A stretch of DNA of 64,000 bases from Shewanella psychrotolerans (GTDB taxonomy: Bacteria; Pseudomonadota; Gammaproteobacteria; Enterobacterales; Shewanellaceae), in NCBI RefSeq assembly GCF_019457595.1, contig NZ_CP080419.1, positions 4,278,001-4,342,000 on the forward strand. Direction: 5' to 3'. Within the stretch, counting starts at the first letter, position 1. Every line of letters starts with the position of its first letter. The notes under the pieces were generated by a model that was not told where the DNA came from, ran no database searches, and was given only the letters and a program-made list of their open reading frames with translations. Positions 25,433 to 38,509 of the stretch are shown here, piece after piece. The translations under genes and the position numbers were made by a program.

Positions 25433-26638
25433 ATGGCTAAATTCATCCGTTATATCGTTTGCGTAGCATTTGGTTTAACCCTAGGTTTGTCGATAACCTT
25501 ATCCGGACAAGAAAATGCACAGCAATCATCCTCAAAGCCAAACTATCCGCTATTAATCGATATAATAAGCACTGTAGAAACCTACTATGTCGATAAAATC
25601 TCGCAACAAGAGTTAATCGAAGCTGCAATTGAAGGGATATTCAGTAAGCTAGACCCCTATTCAAACTTTCTCGATAAAGATGCCTTTTCCGATCTACGAA
25701 ATGCCAATAGTGGGGAGTACTTTGGCTTTGGTATAGAGATAGCAACGCTTGATGACAAGGTCACTATAATCAGTCCGTTCCCACACTCACCAGCTGCCGT
25801 CGCAGGTATATTACCAGGTGACAGAATAATTAAAGTTAATAATGAGAACGTGAGCGCCAAGCACTTAGATAACGTTTTAAAACAGATTAGGTTCCACAGC
25901 CAACATAATCTTGCTATCAACTTATCCCTCAGCAGAAGTAATTCTGACGCCATTTTTGATGTCACATTAAAACCCACAGTGATCAATGTACATTCGCTGA
26001 CAACTGAACTACTAAGTGATGGTATTGGTTATGTGAAGCTATCAAGTTTTCAAGACGACTCCACAGAAGACCTCATAAAACAACTTAACCAGTGGCAAAA
26101 TAAGCCACTCACAGGAATTATCCTCGATCTTCGTAACAATCCAGGTGGATTGCTAGACCAAGCCGTCAAAATAGCCGATCTATTCCTCGCCAAAGGGCGA
26201 ATAGTTTCCACACGCGGTCGTTTTTTCGATGCTAACTCCGACTACTTTGCATCACCACAAAATATGTTTTCAAAACTCCCCATTATCGTGTTGATCAACA
26301 AAGGCTCCGCTTCTGCGTCCGAAGTACTTGCCGCAGCGTTGCAAGAAAATAAACGTGCAATATTGATTGGTGAAAAGAGCTTCGGAAAAGGCACGGTGCA
26401 AAGCATCATTCCAACGCTAATAGATGGGAATGCAATCAAACTCACAATTGCACATTACACCACTCCAAAAGGAAGAGATATTCACTCAGTAGGAATAGAA
26501 CCAGATATAAATATCACAACAGACGCTATTAACAATAACCAAAGTATGCCTATAATCGACGAACTGTCGCCCCGTGATAATTTAGCTCAAGATAAGTTCG
26601 TAAAATCGGCTATTACATGGATAAAAACAAAAACTTAA
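25433..26638 (+). CDS. S41 carboxy-terminal processing protease (Ctp)
   Basis: 401 residues from the ATG at 25433 (AGGGG upstream), preferred over the TTG at 25427. N-terminal signal/anchor, PDZ domain at about 85-160 (GFGIEIATLDDKVTIISPFP), then the S41 catalytic domain with NKGSASASEVLAAALQ (Ser) and GEKSFGKGTVQ (Lys) forming the Ser-Lys dyad. Such proteases trim periplasmic proteins, including regulators of peptidoglycan hydrolases. It sits between envC and yibQ, consistent with a role in envelope remodelling. Confidence 0.92.
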   Translation: MAKFIRYIVCVAFGLTLGLSITLSGQENAQQSSSKPNYPLLIDIISTVETYYVDKISQQELIEAAIEGIFSKLDPYSNFLDKDAFSDLRNANSGEYFGFGIEIATLDDKVTIISPFPHSPAAVAGILPGDRIIKVNNENVSAKHLDNVLKQIRFHSQHNLAINLSLSRSNSDAIFDVTLKPTVINVHSLTTELLSDGIGYVKLSSFQDDSTEDLIKQLNQWQNKPLTGIILDLRNNPGGLLDQAVKIADLFLAKGRIVSTRGRFFDANSDYFASPQNMFSKLPIIVLINKGSASASEVLAAALQENKRAILIGEKSFGKGTVQSIIPTLIDGNAIKLTIAHYTTPKGRDIHSVGIEPDINITTDAINNNQSMPIIDELSPRDNLAQDKFVKSAITWIKTKT

Positions 26639-26654
26639 TTAAAATTAGAATATA

Positions 26655-27413
26655 GTGCGCTTATTACTTTTACTAGCATTAATCTGTATTGTTAACCCAA
26701 CAAAAGCGGCCCAAGTCGCCATCATCATCGATGATATCGGCTATCGTCAAACCGACACGGCAGTCTTGTCGTTGCCCAGCGCCATCACATTATCAGTATT
26801 GCCACATACACCTCTAGGAAAAGAGATTGCTCAATTAGCAAACGACAGTGGCTATGAGATCATGTTACACCTGCCGATGCAGGCGCTAAACGGTAAGAAA
26901 CAAGGCCCTGGCGGATTAACCAATCAAATGGATGAGCAAGAGTTTAAACAAACAGTCGCCAACGCGCTCGAAAGCATACCCAATGTAAAAGGCGTTAATA
27001 ATCACATGGGAAGCTTGCTTACACAGATGGGCGAACAGATGATGTGGTTGATGGAAAGTCTAAAACAGCGAGATAGCTACTTCGTCGATAGCGTGACAAC
27101 TCGATACACAAAGGCTGGAGAGATGGCCAATAAACTTGGCATCCCAAAGCTAAAACGACAAATATTTCTTGATAATGATGTCAGTGAAGCTGCACTTGAG
27201 CGCCAATTTCAACAAGTCATTCAACAGGCAAATAATGAAGGGCAGGTAGTTGTGATAGCACATCCCTATCCAGAAACCATTCATTTCTTACAAAAGAATT
27301 TGGGGCGATTACAACAGCAGGGCCTCACATTAGTCAAAACATCTCAATTACTGCCATACCGATTAGCCCAAAAGGACCCAAAGATAGCGGGCAGTAAAAC
27401 GCATCGACAATAA
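26655..27413 (+). CDS. yibQ: Divergent polysaccharide deacetylase family protein YibQ
   Basis: 252 residues from a GTG at 26655. A signal peptide (about 1-18, ending TKAA) is followed by VAIIIDDIGYRQTD, EIMLHLPMQ and NHMGSLLT, the metal/active-site motifs of the divergent polysaccharide deacetylase family. Predicted periplasmic hydrolase linked by conserved gene order to EnvC. It is convergent with nsrR, with only 13 bp between stops and no clear terminator. Confidence 0.88.
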   Translation: MRLLLLLALICIVNPTKAAQVAIIIDDIGYRQTDTAVLSLPSAITLSVLPHTPLGKEIAQLANDSGYEIMLHLPMQALNGKKQGPGGLTNQMDEQEFKQTVANALESIPNVKGVNNHMGSLLTQMGEQMMWLMESLKQRDSYFVDSVTTRYTKAGEMANKLGIPKLKRQIFLDNDVSEAALERQFQQVIQQANNEGQVVVIAHPYPETIHFLQKNLGRLQQQGLTLVKTSQLLPYRLAQKDPKIAGSKTHRQ

Positions 27414-27426
27414 ACTAATGGCTTTG

Positions 27427-27879
27427 TTAGATCTCCAAAACAGGAATAGATAGATCAGGTAGCAAAGCCTTTAGTTGCTCACGGTTACTTACCACATCAG
27501 CCAAAGTGTAGCGATCTAAAACAGCAAGGTATGCATCTACCGCTTCTGCTAGCATCCCTTTCAATTGGCATGACGGTGTAAAACGGCAATAAGGCTTAGT
27601 ACAATCGATAGGCGCCAAGGAGTTTTCCAAGGTTCGAACTAGCTGACCAATATTTATTTGTTCAGCAGGTTTGCCCAATCTAAAACCACCACTCTTTCCA
27701 CGAACAGTCCGCAGATATCCCTCTTTTCCTAAATGATGAACAATTTTCGATACATGATTAGGCGAAAGATCAAATACCTCTGTAATTTCAGCGATTCTAA
27801 ACAGTGTTTCTCTTTCTGGCGATAGGGCTAAATACATTAAAGTACGGATGCCAAAATCTGTATAACGAGTTAACTGCAT
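27427..27879 (-). CDS. nsrR: Rrf2-family nitric-oxide-sensing repressor NsrR
   Basis: 150 residues. The start MQLTRYTDFGIRTLMYLA and winged HTH (NHVSKIVHHLGKEGYLRTVRGKSGGFRL) are Rrf2 type. Cysteines 93, 98 and 104 have the 5/6 spacing I recall for E. coli NsrR (91, 96, 102), not the IscR spacing. NsrR loses DNA binding when its Fe-S cluster is nitrosylated and so derepresses NO-detoxification genes. It is second in a two-gene operon, 10 bp after a YkgJ-like gene. Confidence 0.87.
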   Translation of the reverse strand: MQLTRYTDFGIRTLMYLALSPERETLFRIAEITEVFDLSPNHVSKIVHHLGKEGYLRTVRGKSGGFRLGKPAEQINIGQLVRTLENSLAPIDCTKPYCRFTPSCQLKGMLAEAVDAYLAVLDRYTLADVVSNREQLKALLPDLSIPVLEI

Positions 27880-27889
27880 ATTTTACCTT

Positions 27890-28153
27890 CTAAGATTTTG
27901 TCGCTGCTTCTAACGAAGTGATAAGCCAAAGAGCTTCTTCATTGGTGCTACCACACACATCTTCTGTAGCGACAAAGCGACCACATAGATCAGGCCTCTC
28001 CGGCTGACCAAAAATTTTACAGAGATTATTATCATCTAATTGAATACAACGAACACCAGCCGGTTTACCATTAGGCATACCAGGTATAGGGCTAGTGATC
28101 GAAGGCGCAATACAACAGGCACCACATCCAAGACGACAGTTCATAGCCAACAT
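27890..28153 (-). CDS. YkgJ-family cysteine cluster protein
   Basis: 87 residues with Cys-rich motifs CRLGCGACC near the N-terminus, then CIQL, LCKIF and DLCGRF, the YkgJ (UPF0153) zinc/iron-chelating pattern. The ATG at 28151-28153 has AGAGG 4 bases upstream; a second ATG at 28144 is possible. It likely binds a metal or Fe-S cluster; exact function unknown. Transcribed just ahead of nsrR. Confidence 0.82.
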   Translation of the reverse strand: MLAMNCRLGCGACCIAPSITSPIPGMPNGKPAGVRCIQLDDNNLCKIFGQPERPDLCGRFVATEDVCGSTNEEALWLITSLEAATKS

Positions 28154-28421
28154 TATACCTCTATTTACGTAGCATGTTACCCATTAAGATCACAGCCTCA
28201 ATCCGAGATCTCATAAAGCTTAGGCCCACCTAATAGTAAAAGAGATAAAAACCGAGATTTCTTTATATCGCAAGATAAACAAAGAGTCTCACCACCCCAG
28301 TTGCTTAAGCCCCTTATTCAGTCCTCAAATAGATGGCTGTTGCTGCGAGCTATGGTGCAAGGCACACAAATGTACCGTATCCAGGCTCAGCGACATATAG
28401 GAGGCGTCATACCATTCCATC

Positions 28422-28958
28422 TTAATACTTAGTCATTATTGCCCACTCTCTACGACATAAAGACATCACTCTTTTCGTATCGCTAATGAAGTTGTTCCAA
28501 GCATCAGAGCAGGTTGCAACGATATCATCGTATCCTTGAAAGCTGCGATTAGCTAAATGATGCTGCCGTAACCAACTCCATACTTGCTCTATCGGATTTA
28601 GTTCAGGGGAGTATGGCGGTAATTTGATGATGCTAAGGTTGTTAAACTCATCTGCGAGATCTGCTGTATGCCAACCTGCACCATCCATGACAACAACGGC
28701 ATGCCTACCTGGTTTTGTCCTTTGTGCTATCAGTGATAGATGCTGACGCATGACGTCTTTGCTTAGGTAAGGAACGATCATCGCTTCAGTATCGCCTGTT
28801 TGCGGACAAACAGCGCCAAAGAAATGCGCATATTCGAACTGTTGCTGGCGTATAGCGCGAGGACGAGTGCCTTTTCTTGCCCATAAACGTGTGGTCGTGT
28901 TTTGCTGCCCGAAGCGGGCCTCATCTTGAAACCAGATATCAACTCGCTCAAGCGCCAC
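28422..28958 (-). CDS. IS630-family transposase, DDE catalytic part
   Basis: 178 residues from a GTG. The triad motifs are QDEARFG (Asp), VVMDGAGWH (Asp) and PPYSPELNPIEQVWSWL (Glu), an IS630 DDE domain. The frame is open upstream of the GTG back to an A-run (codons read LKKFQLETILNIPGS), so it is the second half of a transposase whose first half is in another frame. Either programmed frameshifting joins them or the gene is broken. Confidence 0.88.
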   Translation of the reverse strand: MALERVDIWFQDEARFGQQNTTTRLWARKGTRPRAIRQQQFEYAHFFGAVCPQTGDTEAMIVPYLSKDVMRQHLSLIAQRTKPGRHAVVVMDGAGWHTADLADEFNNLSIIKLPPYSPELNPIEQVWSWLRQHHLANRSFQGYDDIVATCSDAWNNFISDTKRVMSLCRREWAIMTKY

Positions 28959-28971
28959 ACTACCAGGGATG

Positions 28972-29460
28972 TTAAGGATCGTTTCCAGTTGGAACTTTTT
29001 TAAAAGCCTCTTGGACTTCTATTGATTGCTTAGGATGTTTTGAACGACTCGTTATCCAACTAAAACCTAATTGTTCCAGTAATTTGTAAATCGCGTTTGG
29101 ATGGTAATCAACATTAAAGTGATATTTGACATATTTTAGGATCGCATCACCTGTCAGTCTTCCACCTGAATCACTCGAGCATTGTTCCTCTATGTAGGCA
29201 CTGAGTTGCTGCTTTTGACTTGAGGTTAAGTAGCTATCACGTCCCTTATTTTTCTTAGCATCCAACCCTTTGATACCGTTGGCAAGATACTTAGCTACCC
29301 AAGCGTTGACGCTAGCGCGGGCAACTTTGAGCCTCAAGGCGACATCAGTACGATTATTTCCCTCGAGGAAGAGAGCGACGGCAAGTAATCGCATACGTTT
29401 ACGAGGTTCTTTTTCTGCTCTAGATAAAGCTAAAAGCTCTTCGGCACTATAAGTTTTCAA
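28972..29460 (-). CDS. IS630-family transposase, N-terminal HTH part
   Basis: 162 residues with an HTH region (RKRMRLLAVALFLEGNNRTDVALRLKVARASVNAWVAKY) and winged-helix linker of IS630 transposases. It ends soon after TTTAAAAAAGTTCC near 28985-28998. Skipping one base there would continue into the catalytic frame, so the pair is probably one 350-residue transposase expressed by frameshifting or recently split. Confidence 0.85.
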   Translation of the reverse strand: MKTYSAEELLALSRAEKEPRKRMRLLAVALFLEGNNRTDVALRLKVARASVNAWVAKYLANGIKGLDAKKNKGRDSYLTSSQKQQLSAYIEEQCSSDSGGRLTGDAILKYVKYHFNVDYHPNAIYKLLEQLGFSWITSRSKHPKQSIEVQEAFKKVPTGNDP

Positions 29461-29526
29461 ATTGGAATACGGGTTAAGGTTGGTGCGTATATTAGATCAC
29501 ACATCATTACTAATTGGTATAAATGC

Positions 29527-29553
29527 AAAAAAGCCCGCTACATCGTAGCGGGC
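29527..29553 (-). terminator. rRNA operon terminator
   Basis: GCCCGCTAC-ATC-GTAGCGGGC is a perfect 9-bp GC-rich stem with a 3-base loop, followed on the minus strand by TTTTTT. It lies about 15 bases after the 5S rRNA 3' end. Confidence 0.92.
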
Positions 29554-29567
29554 TCTCTCGTATTAGG

Positions 29568-29686
29568 CGCCTGGAAATGACCTACTCTCACATGGGGAGA
29601 CCCCACACTACCATCGGCGCGATTGCGTTTCACTTCTGAGTTCGGGATGGGATCAGGTGGTGCCACAATGCTATGGTTTCCAGACA
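29568..29686 (-). rRNA. rrf: 5S ribosomal RNA
   Basis: The minus strand reads GTCTGGAAACCATAGC at the 5' end, then CACCTGATCCCATCCCGAAC, CTCAGAAGTGAAAC and GGTAGTGTGGGG, ending TTTCCAGGC, the standard gammaproteobacterial 5S. Ends are estimated to within a few bases. Last gene of the 16S-23S-5S operon; no tRNA follows. Confidence 0.95.
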
Positions 29687-29788
29687 AAATTGGAAATTTG
29701 AAAAGCTGTTTAAAATTGAGTCACACTAAATCAAGTGCGGTATTCTTTCGCTAAGTATTCACTTAGTTAGAAACCCTTTTGGGTTGTA

Positions 29789-32681
<2,893 letters not shown>

Positions 32682-33050
32682 ATACAACCCAAATGAGTTT
32701 CATAAACTAATGTCTACAAATCACATCCTATCCAAGCGGGTAAGCTCGGACGTTGTATCGTAACTAATGGTGTTTACTTTCGCCAAAAGAATACTCATGA
32801 ATCATCATCCTAATTAAAGGTAATGATTCGGCACTTGATTTAAGTGTTTGAGAACTCAATTTTAATTTTCGCGTCAATGCTACAAACCATAACCACCTAC
32901 AATGTAAGTAATTACAGTCCCTTTCACATCAACACTATCAGCTTTCCAAATTTTTAAAGAACAAGCATCGCCGTTAAGACGTGCCACCTGCTCTAACAAG
33001 AACAAGTTATCTGTGTGAACACTCAACAAACATTAAGTTAGTCGTATAGG
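32682..33050 (-). other. 16S-23S spacer without tRNA
   Basis: 369 bp. I found no T-loop (GGTTCGAATCC-like) or other tRNA parts on either strand. It contains a boxA-like stretch (minus strand TTCTTTAAAAATTTGGAAAGC, about 32948-32972) and one arm of the 16S processing stalk (33001-33025), complementary to the leader at 34769-34793. Confidence 0.75.
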
Positions 33051-34592
<1,542 letters not shown>

Positions 34593-34798
34593 AAAGTTTT
34601 GTTGAAGCATAAGCTTCGGCTCAATGAATTCTGATTCCACATTAAAGACTCGGAAGAATCTCTAACATGTTGTACATATTGCTATGAACACTCATCTTAC
34701 ATTGAGTAAAATTTTTGATTGCTTTACATCCGAAGACAGAAAAGCAATTTCGAATAACTCAACACCTGTGAGTGTCCACACAGATTTCTTGTTTCATC

Positions 34799-34810
34799 TT
34801 GTTAAAGAGC
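34799..34810 (-). promoter_or_regulatory. boxA antitermination element
   Basis: The minus strand reads GCTCTTTAACAA, the classical rRNA boxA, in the transcribed leader upstream of 16S. NusB/S10 load here to make RNA polymerase resistant to Rho. Confidence 0.88.
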
Positions 34811-34881
34811 GTGGCTAATATGACGTTTTAACGCGTTCATTTAGCCGCCGTTGACGCTAGGTCGTTGGCTTAGGGATGCGT

Positions 34882-34909
34882 ATTCTACACTTCCCGTTGT
34901 TGGCGTCAA
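34882..34909 (-). promoter_or_regulatory. rRNA promoter P2
   Basis: On the minus strand TTGACG (34904-34909), 16 bp, TAGAAT (34882-34887). Both hexamers are near consensus. It is the proximal promoter of the operon. Confidence 0.75.
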
Positions 34910-35096
34910 GTGCTAATTTTAAGAAGTTTTCCAAGCGATGATTTGTTAAACAGTCATCATCATTTGAAGCCCTTAAAAGCGCTATCACCGAATTCAAATC
35001 GCTTACGCTTTTTGAATCCCTAACATCGCTGCAAGTCCCATACAATCTAGCTTGTCGCTAACTCGTTGGCCTGCTGTGCCGTGTCAGTGGATGCGC

Positions 35097-35124
35097 ATTA
35101 TAGGGAGTTCTCGGATGGGCGCAA
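35097..35124 (-). promoter_or_regulatory. rRNA promoter P1
   Basis: On the minus strand TTGCGC (35119-35124), 16 bp, a perfect TATAAT (35097-35102), followed by a GC-rich discriminator (GCGC), the mark of ppGpp-controlled rRNA promoters. AAAAAGCGC and TTTTAAAA tracts lie upstream. Confidence 0.82.
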
Positions 35125-35186
35125 GCGCTTTTTAAAAGAAAGTGACACATTTCTGTTTAACAGTGCATTTATCAAACGATACGTAT

Positions 35187-35212
35187 AAAAAAGGGGCTAA
35201 ACAGCCCCTTTT
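35187..35212 (-). terminator. Terminator after ccoG
   Basis: AAAAGGGGCT and AGCCCCTTTT pair around a 4-base loop with A/T runs on both sides, 28 bases after the ccoG stop. Confidence 0.85.
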
Positions 35213-35239
35213 ACTACTGATATACAGCAATATTGTTTG

Positions 35240-36667
35240 TTATCGGCTAAAGAAACGTGACTCTTGCCTTGCTTCTAACTCTGTACCATCGACTATCGTC
35301 CTCACTTTAAAATCGACTTTAGTCATTGGACGCGACAACTCAACAGGATCGACCGCAACACTAATAGGTAGAGTTAATACTTCACCCCCATCAATTGTGA
35401 CCTTTTGAAGCCCATACCATGTGTAATTAGGTAGTCCTTCAACACTAAGTTGGTATTCATGTTTAGCTTCAGTCTTATTTAGGATCTTTAAGGTAAAGGT
35501 ATTCTCTATCATCCCTTGATCATTTTCTCTAAAGAGTTGGTTTCGATCTCGTATGATATCAACCCGCACTGGCGCAATGGTGGCACTCGCGTATACAAAG
35601 ATAATAATCATTACCGCTAGTACCGCACCGTAACCTACGAGTTTAGGTCTAAGAACTTTTTCCTTTATACCTTCGAGCTTATTCTCGGTTGTATAGGAAA
35701 TTAATCCCTTTTGATAACCCATACGCTCCATCGTGTTATCACAAGCATCGATGCATGAACCACAGTTAATACACTCATATTGCAAACCATTACGAATATC
35801 TATTCCTGTAGGACACACCTGAACACACAGATCACAATCAATGCAATCGCCTAATCCCATCTCTTTAGGATCGGCTTTACGCGAACGCGGTCCGCGAACT
35901 TCACCGCGCTTAGCGTCATAACCAACGATAAAGGTGTTCTTATCAAACATGGCTGATTGGAAACGAGCATAGGGACACATATGAAGACACATTATTTCAC
36001 GCATCCACCCAGCATTACCGTATGTTGCTATTGTGAATAGAGCCACCCAAAAATAGATGCCACCAGAGGCGTTACCACTAAATACTTCTATATAGACTTC
36101 ACTTGTGGGGACGAAATAGGAGACAAATGTCATTGCGGTTAATAATGACACCAATAACCAGCAGAGATGCTTTGCCGCCTTTCTCCAAAATTTATTAAAA
36201 CTCCATGGCATCTGATCGAGTTTGATTCGCTTGTTGCGAGCACCTTCAAACTTTTCCTCAAACCAAATAAAGATAAAAGTCCATACGGTTTGCGGACAGG
36301 TATAACCACACCAAACACGACCAAGATAGGTAGTAACGAAAAACAACCCAAACGCAGCTATCATTAATAGCGCAGCAAGTAGGGTCAAATCCTGTGGCCA
36401 AATAGTTAAACCAAAGATATGAAATTTCTGTTCACCGAGGTTAAACCATACCGCCTGCCTATTTCCCCAAGGAATCCAAGGCAAAAGAAGGAAAAATAGC
36501 ATTGCTATCCAGCCTAAGCGGCGACGGATCTGAGTCCAAAATCCTTCTATAGCTCTTACATAAATACGATTGCGGGGGTTAAAGCGGTCAGACTTATTCA
36601 CATCAGGCTGGTGAATTTTGATCCGTTCGGCCTTCGAATAGTCCTTTTTATTTGATTCTGTGTTCAT
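35240..36667 (-). CDS. ccoG: Cytochrome c oxidase accessory protein CcoG (RdxA/FixG)
   Basis: 475 residues: about five membrane helices, a NapH-like CGYTCPQTVW motif, and two ferredoxin clusters CIDCDLCVQVCPTGID and CINCGSCIDACD. A periplasmic/cytoplasmic Ig-like C-terminal domain (FixG_C) follows from about 360. CcoG is needed for copper delivery/assembly of cbb3 oxidase. No cco structural genes are in the window; it is transcribed alone and faces the rRNA promoter region. Confidence 0.93.
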   Translation of the reverse strand: MNTESNKKDYSKAERIKIHQPDVNKSDRFNPRNRIYVRAIEGFWTQIRRRLGWIAMLFFLLLPWIPWGNRQAVWFNLGEQKFHIFGLTIWPQDLTLLAALLMIAAFGLFFVTTYLGRVWCGYTCPQTVWTFIFIWFEEKFEGARNKRIKLDQMPWSFNKFWRKAAKHLCWLLVSLLTAMTFVSYFVPTSEVYIEVFSGNASGGIYFWVALFTIATYGNAGWMREIMCLHMCPYARFQSAMFDKNTFIVGYDAKRGEVRGPRSRKADPKEMGLGDCIDCDLCVQVCPTGIDIRNGLQYECINCGSCIDACDNTMERMGYQKGLISYTTENKLEGIKEKVLRPKLVGYGAVLAVMIIIFVYASATIAPVRVDIIRDRNQLFRENDQGMIENTFTLKILNKTEAKHEYQLSVEGLPNYTWYGLQKVTIDGGEVLTLPISVAVDPVELSRPMTKVDFKVRTIVDGTELEARQESRFFSR

Positions 36668-36756
36668 ATTTAACAGCCTTACAGCTTTAATATTCCATGA
36701 AAACTGGCTTATTATACATTTTCTATTACAAATTGTTCACCATGGTTGGATAAATA

Positions 36757-37110
36757 ATGAGAGGCTGGATTATTTTAGGAGCAGGTGTAGGGTTACTCTA
36801 TTACCTCGCGACCGAAACAGATAAGCTCGACGAGCCTATGGCTCAAACAGATGCATTAATGACCAAAATTGAGCGAAAACTCGACTCGATGACAGGGACT
36901 AAGCTCATCAAAGCCGATAACCATATCTCTCAATTAAAAACAGAGATAGCCAAGCGAATGACTAAAGCAGAACTAGCGGCTTTAGATGGTATCTTAGAAT
37001 CAAAACACACAGTATTAGAATTTAAGGATGAGTATTGTGGTGATAATTCCACCCGCTTTACTCTGTTGAGTAAAGATAACCAAATATTTATCTGTGATAA
37101 ATTGAGATAA
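36757..37110 (+). CDS. Hypothetical membrane-anchored protein
   Basis: 117 residues. One N-terminal hydrophobic segment (about 2-18, GWIILGAGVGLLYYLA) with no cleavage motif, then a charged helical region that may form a coiled coil (about 25-75) and a small C-terminal part with two Cys (YCGDN, FICDK). Not recognised. It is divergent from ccoG, with 89 bp between starts, so a shared promoter region is possible, but no functional link is shown. Confidence 0.6.
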   Translation: MRGWIILGAGVGLLYYLATETDKLDEPMAQTDALMTKIERKLDSMTGTKLIKADNHISQLKTEIAKRMTKAELAALDGILESKHTVLEFKDEYCGDNSTRFTLLSKDNQIFICDKLR

Positions 37111-37233
37111 TCCCATCATTTGGAATATGAAAACTTCGCACTGAGCACGGTTTTCATCTCCAAGATTGACCTATACCACTTAGAAGCCTAGCCTTGACCA
37201 ATTCGTCTTAATTGAAAATGCAGACATAGAGTA

Positions 37234-38142
37234 ATGAACATGACAGATAACGTTTCTGATATTTTCGATCCTAATCTTTGGGATCGAGTCAGCGGATTTG
37301 AATTTGAAGATATCACCTATCATAGAGCAAAAGATCAAGGCACGGTGCGTATTGCCATCAATAGACCCGATTGCCTTAATTCATTTCGTCCCAAAACCGT
37401 CGATGAACTTTATATAGCATTAGATCATGCACGGCAATGGTCTGATGTCGGTTGTGTATTAATAACCGGAAATGGGCCCTCGGCTAAAGGACAATATTCG
37501 TTTTGTGCCGGTGGAGACCAGCGTATTCGCGGTAAAGATGGCTATAAATATGAAGGGAATGAGCAAGGCAAACCAGACGTTGCCCGTATGGGACGCTTAC
37601 ATATATTAGAGGTGCAACGTCTTATCCGTTTTATGCCTAAAGTCGTCATCGCCGTTGTCCCTGGCTGGGCTGTCGGTGGCGGTCATAGCTTGCACGTCGT
37701 ATGCGATTTAACCTTAGCATCAAAGGAACACGCTATATTCAAGCAGACCGATCCCGATGTCGGCAGTTTCGATTCAGGTTACGGCAGTGCTTACCTTGCA
37801 AAAATGGTTGGTCAGAAACGCGCTCGGGAAATATTCTTTTTAGGTTTTAACTACAGCGCCGATGAAGCGTTTGATATGGGCATGGTTAATCGCTCAATTC
37901 CTCACGCTGAACTTGAAACCGAAGCATTGAGTTGGGCCAAAGAGATCAACTCTAAATCGCCAACAGCCATGCGCATGCTTAAATACGGCTTTAACCTGCC
38001 CGATGATGGACTAGTGGGTCAACAACTGTTTGCCGGTGAGGCCACTCGCTTAGCTTATGGCACAGATGAAGCTGTTGAGGGCCGCGATGCCTTTTTAGAA
38101 AAACGAGACCAAGATTTTTCTAAGTTTCCTTGGCACTATTAA
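37234..38142 (+). CDS. menB: 1,4-dihydroxy-2-naphthoyl-CoA synthase MenB
   Basis: 302 residues of the crotonase fold. EDITYHRAKDQGTVRIAINRP, FRPKTVDELYIALDHAR, FCAGGDQRIRGKDGY and the following Asp/Gly-rich motifs match MenB of the ~300-residue type rather than generic enoyl-CoA hydratase. MenB closes the naphthoquinone ring in menaquinone synthesis, which supports anaerobic respiration. It is separated from other men genes here. A terminator follows. Two in-frame ATGs (37234, 37240) precede MTDNV. Confidence 0.88.
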   Translation: MNMTDNVSDIFDPNLWDRVSGFEFEDITYHRAKDQGTVRIAINRPDCLNSFRPKTVDELYIALDHARQWSDVGCVLITGNGPSAKGQYSFCAGGDQRIRGKDGYKYEGNEQGKPDVARMGRLHILEVQRLIRFMPKVVIAVVPGWAVGGGHSLHVVCDLTLASKEHAIFKQTDPDVGSFDSGYGSAYLAKMVGQKRAREIFFLGFNYSADEAFDMGMVNRSIPHAELETEALSWAKEINSKSPTAMRMLKYGFNLPDDGLVGQQLFAGEATRLAYGTDEAVEGRDAFLEKRDQDFSKFPWHY

Positions 38143-38180
38143 TATCTGATCATTAAGCATCAATATTAATGATCGATATA

Positions 38181-38214
38181 AGCCATTAGCCCGCTGAGTG
38201 CTAGTGGCTTTTTT
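38181..38214 (+). terminator. Terminator after menB
   Basis: AGCCATTAGC and GCTAGTGGCT pair with one G-T pair around a 9-base loop, followed by TTTTTT. Confidence 0.82.
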
Positions 38215-38243
38215 ACTTAACAAGCAAGCCACCGAACTGTAAC

Positions 38244-38283
38244 CCTCGCCTTAAAATAATAACGATGATTAGTTAAGGCGAGG
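38244..38283 (+). promoter_or_regulatory. Hairpin sequestering a ribosome-binding site
   Basis: CCTCGCCTTAA (38244-38254) and TTAAGGCGAGG (38273-38283) are perfect 11-bp arms around 18 bases. The right arm ends in GAGG, which is 8 bases before the ATC codon where the DUF2061 frame should begin, so the stem would hide its ribosome-binding site. Confidence 0.55.
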
Positions 38284-38291
38284 CCGAACAC

Positions 38292-38492
38292 ATCATTAAA
38301 ACTCTCGCGTTGGCGAGATTGCATTTTAGTGTCGCATTTAGCATCACTTACCGACTGACAGCTAGCATCATCATAAGTGGTACCCTTGCCTTAGTTGAAT
38401 CTGCAGTGAACACCTTAGTGTTTTATTGCCATGATAAGGCTTGGAATAATGATGAGCATAAGAAAGAAAACCGCCAAGCGGCGGCTCCATAA
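38292..38492 (+). pseudogene. DUF2061 membrane protein with lost or non-standard start codon
   Basis: The frame reads IIKTLALARLHFSVAFSITY, then two membrane helices and VNTLVFYCHDKAWN. It aligns along its length with the intact paralogue at 54027-54218 (MAKTFTFAILHFGVAFTITY; VVFYFHDKVW). The paralogue's ATG corresponds to ATC at 38292, and the frame has no ATG/GTG upstream before a stop at 38274; only an internal TTG at 38310 exists. GAGG is correctly spaced for the ATC. It is either a start-loss pseudogene or a gene with an ATC/ATT start. Confidence 0.6.
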
Positions 38493-38509
38493 TAGAGATG
38501 TCAGCATCA

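Larger units (their letters stand above)
28412..29517 (-). mobile_element. IS630-family insertion sequence with TA target duplication
   Basis: The element starts CCATTCC and ends in AATTGG (read inward CCAATT), directly flanked by TA on both sides (28410-28411 and 29518-29519), the target duplication of IS630/Tc1 elements. It carries two consecutive transposase frames. It ends only about 10 bp from the terminator of the rRNA operon. Confidence 0.8.
34593..35239 (-). other. rRNA operon leader and promoter region
   Basis: No protein gene. It contains the 16S stalk arm (34769-34793, TGAGTGTCCACACAGAT and flanks), boxA, two sigma-70 promoters, and, at its far end, the terminator of the convergent-side ccoG gene. 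The AT-rich stretches upstream of each promoter may act as UP elements or Fis sites. Confidence 0.7.

Noticed and set aside
32682..33050. tRNA-Ile/Ala or tRNA-Glu in the 16S-23S spacer
   Set aside because: No T-loop, acceptor stem or anticodon arm found on reading both strands.
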